Notes under the pieces: generated by a model
Seen by the model: only the letters and a program-made list of their open reading frames with translations
Database searches by the model: none
Told to the model about the DNA's origin: nothing
Part shown: one piece after another, positions 3,323 to 5,095 of the stretch
How the letters are laid out: the number at the start of each line of letters is the position of its first letter
How positions within the stretch are numbered: position 1 is the first letter of the stretch
Source of the DNA: Candidatus Woesearchaeota archaeon
GTDB lineage: Archaea > Nanobdellota > Nanobdellia > Woesearchaeales > GW2011-AR4
NCBI GenBank assembly: GCA_030751755.1
Contig: JASMFO010000048.1
Coordinates: forward strand, 1 to 5,095
DNA length: 5,095 nucleotides
Reading direction: 5' to 3'
Position numbers and translations under genes: made by a program

Positions 3323-5095
3323 CAGAAGCATACTTAAACAGCAAATTTATAGGAACCGTAGATGATGCAAATAGCTTTGTTACCCGTGTCAGAGAGGAAA
3401 GAAAGACTGGCAATGTGATATCTAATCTCAATATTTCCTATAATGAGGAAGCAGATGAAATTTTTATAGAGACTTCAAAAGGCCGTGCTAGAAGACCTCT
3501 GATAGTAGTAAGAGACGGCCAGCCGTTGTTGACAGAAAAGCATCTTAAGCAGCTAGAAAAAAATGAGATCTCTTGGTCAGACTTAGTTAAACAGGGCATT
3601 ATAGAGTATCTAGACTCTGCTGAAGAGGAAAATTCTTTAGTGGCTTTTTTTGAAAAAGACATCACCCCAGAACATACACATTTGGAAATAACACCACTAG
3701 CAATGTTCGGTTTGACTACATCCTTAGTTCCATACGCAAACTTTAACCAGTCCACACGTGTAAATGCAGGATCTAAAAACCAAAAACAGGCTTTAGGCCT
3801 ATACGCCTCAAATTATGCAGTGAGGATGGATATGGATGTAAATTTATTGCATTATCCACAAGTTCCGGTAGTGAACACAATTATGCATGGCATAAGCGAA
3901 TACAACAAGCATCCTGCTGGCCAGAATATTGTTGTGGCTGTGATGAGCTATAAAGGCTATAACATGGAAGATGCAATAATATTGAACAAGGCTTCTATAG
4001 AAAGAGGTTTTGGGCGTTCCACGTATTACAGGCCTTCAATTTCAGAAGAGCTTCGTTATTCAGGTGGTTTAATTGATCAAGTAAGCATACCAGATAAAGA
4101 TGTTAAAGGCTATAAAAGTGAAAGAGACTATAGATTTTTGGAACAAGATGGAATAATTTATCCAGAAGCTCAGGTTGCTGAAGGGGATGTTATTATAGGA
4201 AAAACAAGCCCACCAAGATTCTTGAGTTCATTAGAAGAGTACAATCTAGCCGCTGGAACAAGACGGGAGAGTTCTATGGCTATGAAGCATGGCGAGCAAG
4301 GTATAGTGGATTTTGTTTTATTAACAGAAAATGAGGAAGGCAATAGATTAGTCCAGGTAAGGTTAAGGGATGAGAGAATACCAGAAATAGGAGATAAATT
4401 TACCAGCAGGCATGGCCAAAAAGGAATAGTTGGATTAATAGTTCCAGAAGCAGATATGCCTTTCTCTGTCTCAGGCATTGTTCCTGATTTAATATTCTCT
4501 CCCCATGGAATACCCTCAAGAATGACAATATCGCATTTAATAGAAATTTTGGGGGGAAAGGTAGGCTCTTTGGCTGGAAGACATATAAATGGAACAACTT
4601 TTGATGCAGAGCCTGAAGAAAAACTAAGGGAAGAATTAAAGTCTTTAGGGTTTCGGGAAGATGGTGTGGAAACTTTTTATAATGGCGTAACCGGAGAAAT
4701 GCTTGAGGCTAAAATTTTTGTAGGCAACATGTATTATCTGAAATTAAAGCACTTGGTAGCTAACAAGATACATTCCAGGGCTCGCGGCCCTATCCAGTTG
4801 CTTACAAGGCAGCCTACAGAAGGACGTGCTAAAGAAGGTGGTTTAAGACTTGGAGAAATGGAGAAAGACACGTTTGTTGCTCACGGTGCATCATTACTTT
4901 TGAAAGAAAGGTTTGATTCCGACAAAACCATTGTTCCGGTATGTGAAAGTTGCGGCCTTATAGCAATAAAGGATGACTATAAGGGAAAAAGCTACTGCCC
5001 TGTATGCGGGGAAAATGTAGATATAACTGATGTAGAGATAAGTTACGCATTCAAATTAATACTTGACGAATTTAAATCATTGGGGATATACCAAA
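3319..5095 (+). CDS. rpoB1: DNA-directed RNA polymerase subunit B' (C-terminal half of RpoB/Rpb2), 3' end cut off
   Basis: From ATG 3319 the frame is open for 592 codons to the right edge, close to the usual 600-615 residues of B', so only the extreme C-terminus is missing. It carries the hybrid-binding and wall domains that hold the RNA-DNA hybrid near the active site. Visible blocks are GYNMEDAIILNK (213-224), MKHGEQGIVD (322-331), GDKFTSRHGQKG (358-369; K360 and K368 match lysines that contact RNA in Rpb2), SPHGIPSRMT (394-403) and RARGPIQLLTRQPTEGRAKE (487-506). A four-cysteine zinc site (C542, C545, C560, C563) follows, as in archaeal B' and Rpb2. The start is fixed by the ATGA overlap with rpoB2 and by the N-terminal pattern LNSKFIGTVDDAN; there is no strong Shine-Dalgarno. 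By archaeal gene order, rpoA1 and rpoA2 would be expected next, outside the window. Confidence 0.97.
   Translation, partial: MTEAYLNSKFIGTVDDANSFVTRVREERKTGNVISNLNISYNEEADEIFIETSKGRARRPLIVVRDGQPLLTEKHLKQLEKNEISWSDLVKQGIIEYLDSAEEENSLVAFFEKDITPEHTHLEITPLAMFGLTTSLVPYANFNQSTRVNAGSKNQKQALGLYASNYAVRMDMDVNLLHYPQVPVVNTIMHGISEYNKHPAGQNIVVAVMSYKGYNMEDAIILNKASIERGFGRSTYYRPSISEELRYSGGLIDQVSIPDKDVKGYKSERDYRFLEQDGIIYPEAQVAEGDVIIGKTSPPRFLSSLEEYNLAAGTRRESSMAMKHGEQGIVDFVLLTENEEGNRLVQVRLRDERIPEIGDKFTSRHGQKGIVGLIVPEADMPFSVSGIVPDLIFSPHGIPSRMTISHLIEILGGKVGSLAGRHINGTTFDAEPEEKLREELKSLGFREDGVETFYNGVTGEMLEAKIFVGNMYYLKLKHLVANKIHSRARGPIQLLTRQPTEGRAKEGGLRLGEMEKDTFVAHGASLLLKERFDSDKTIVPVCESCGLIAIKDDYKGKSYCPVCGENVDITDVEISYAFKLILDEFKSLGIYQ

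Noticed and set aside
3438..4597. Three minus-strand open frames (3438-3755, 4170-4478, 4400-4597)
   Set aside because: All lie opposite rpoB1, which is conserved end to end; their peptides show no family features.

Overview
The window is archaeal. It carries the start of an RNA polymerase operon (rpoH, then rpoB split into B'' and B'), an archaeal translation initiation factor 1A, and two tRNA genes interrupted by bulge-helix-bulge (BHB) introns. AT-rich DNA, compact spacing, TATA boxes placed for leaderless transcripts and a small membrane protein ending in an Ada-like zinc motif all fit a DPANN archaeon, perhaps of the Woesearchaeota/Pacearchaeota kind. That placement is inference from style and protein type, not from a tree.

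Layout. Positions 1-479 (minus) hold the first 159 residues of a membrane protein that runs off the left edge. Upstream of it on the same strand, 544-888, is aIF1A. Each has its own TATA box about 30 bases before its start codon. Positions 889-1208 are a non-coding, very AT-rich divergent region. Then come tRNA-Asp(GUC) at 1209-1367 and tRNA-Lys(UUU) at 1392-1561, 24 bases apart, with a perfect 18-base palindrome across the junction. From 1600 to the right edge runs rpoH-rpoB2-rpoB1, with overlaps of 8 and 4 bases. rpoB1 lacks only its last few codons.

The most notable content is the tRNA pair. tRNA-Asp has two introns (D-loop and T-loop) and tRNA-Lys has three (D-loop, anticodon loop 37/38 and T-loop). 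Removing all five at the predicted BHB sites gives regular mature tRNAs of 75 and 74 bases. The D-loop introns sit at equivalent places in both genes, as do the T-loop introns at 59/60, and each pair shares its 3'-terminal bases. Both kinds pair with residues that later build the tRNA elbow, so the precursors probably cannot fold fully until spliced.

The genes are all core information processing: tRNA supply, initiation factor and polymerase subunits. The membrane protein is the exception and its function is unknown.
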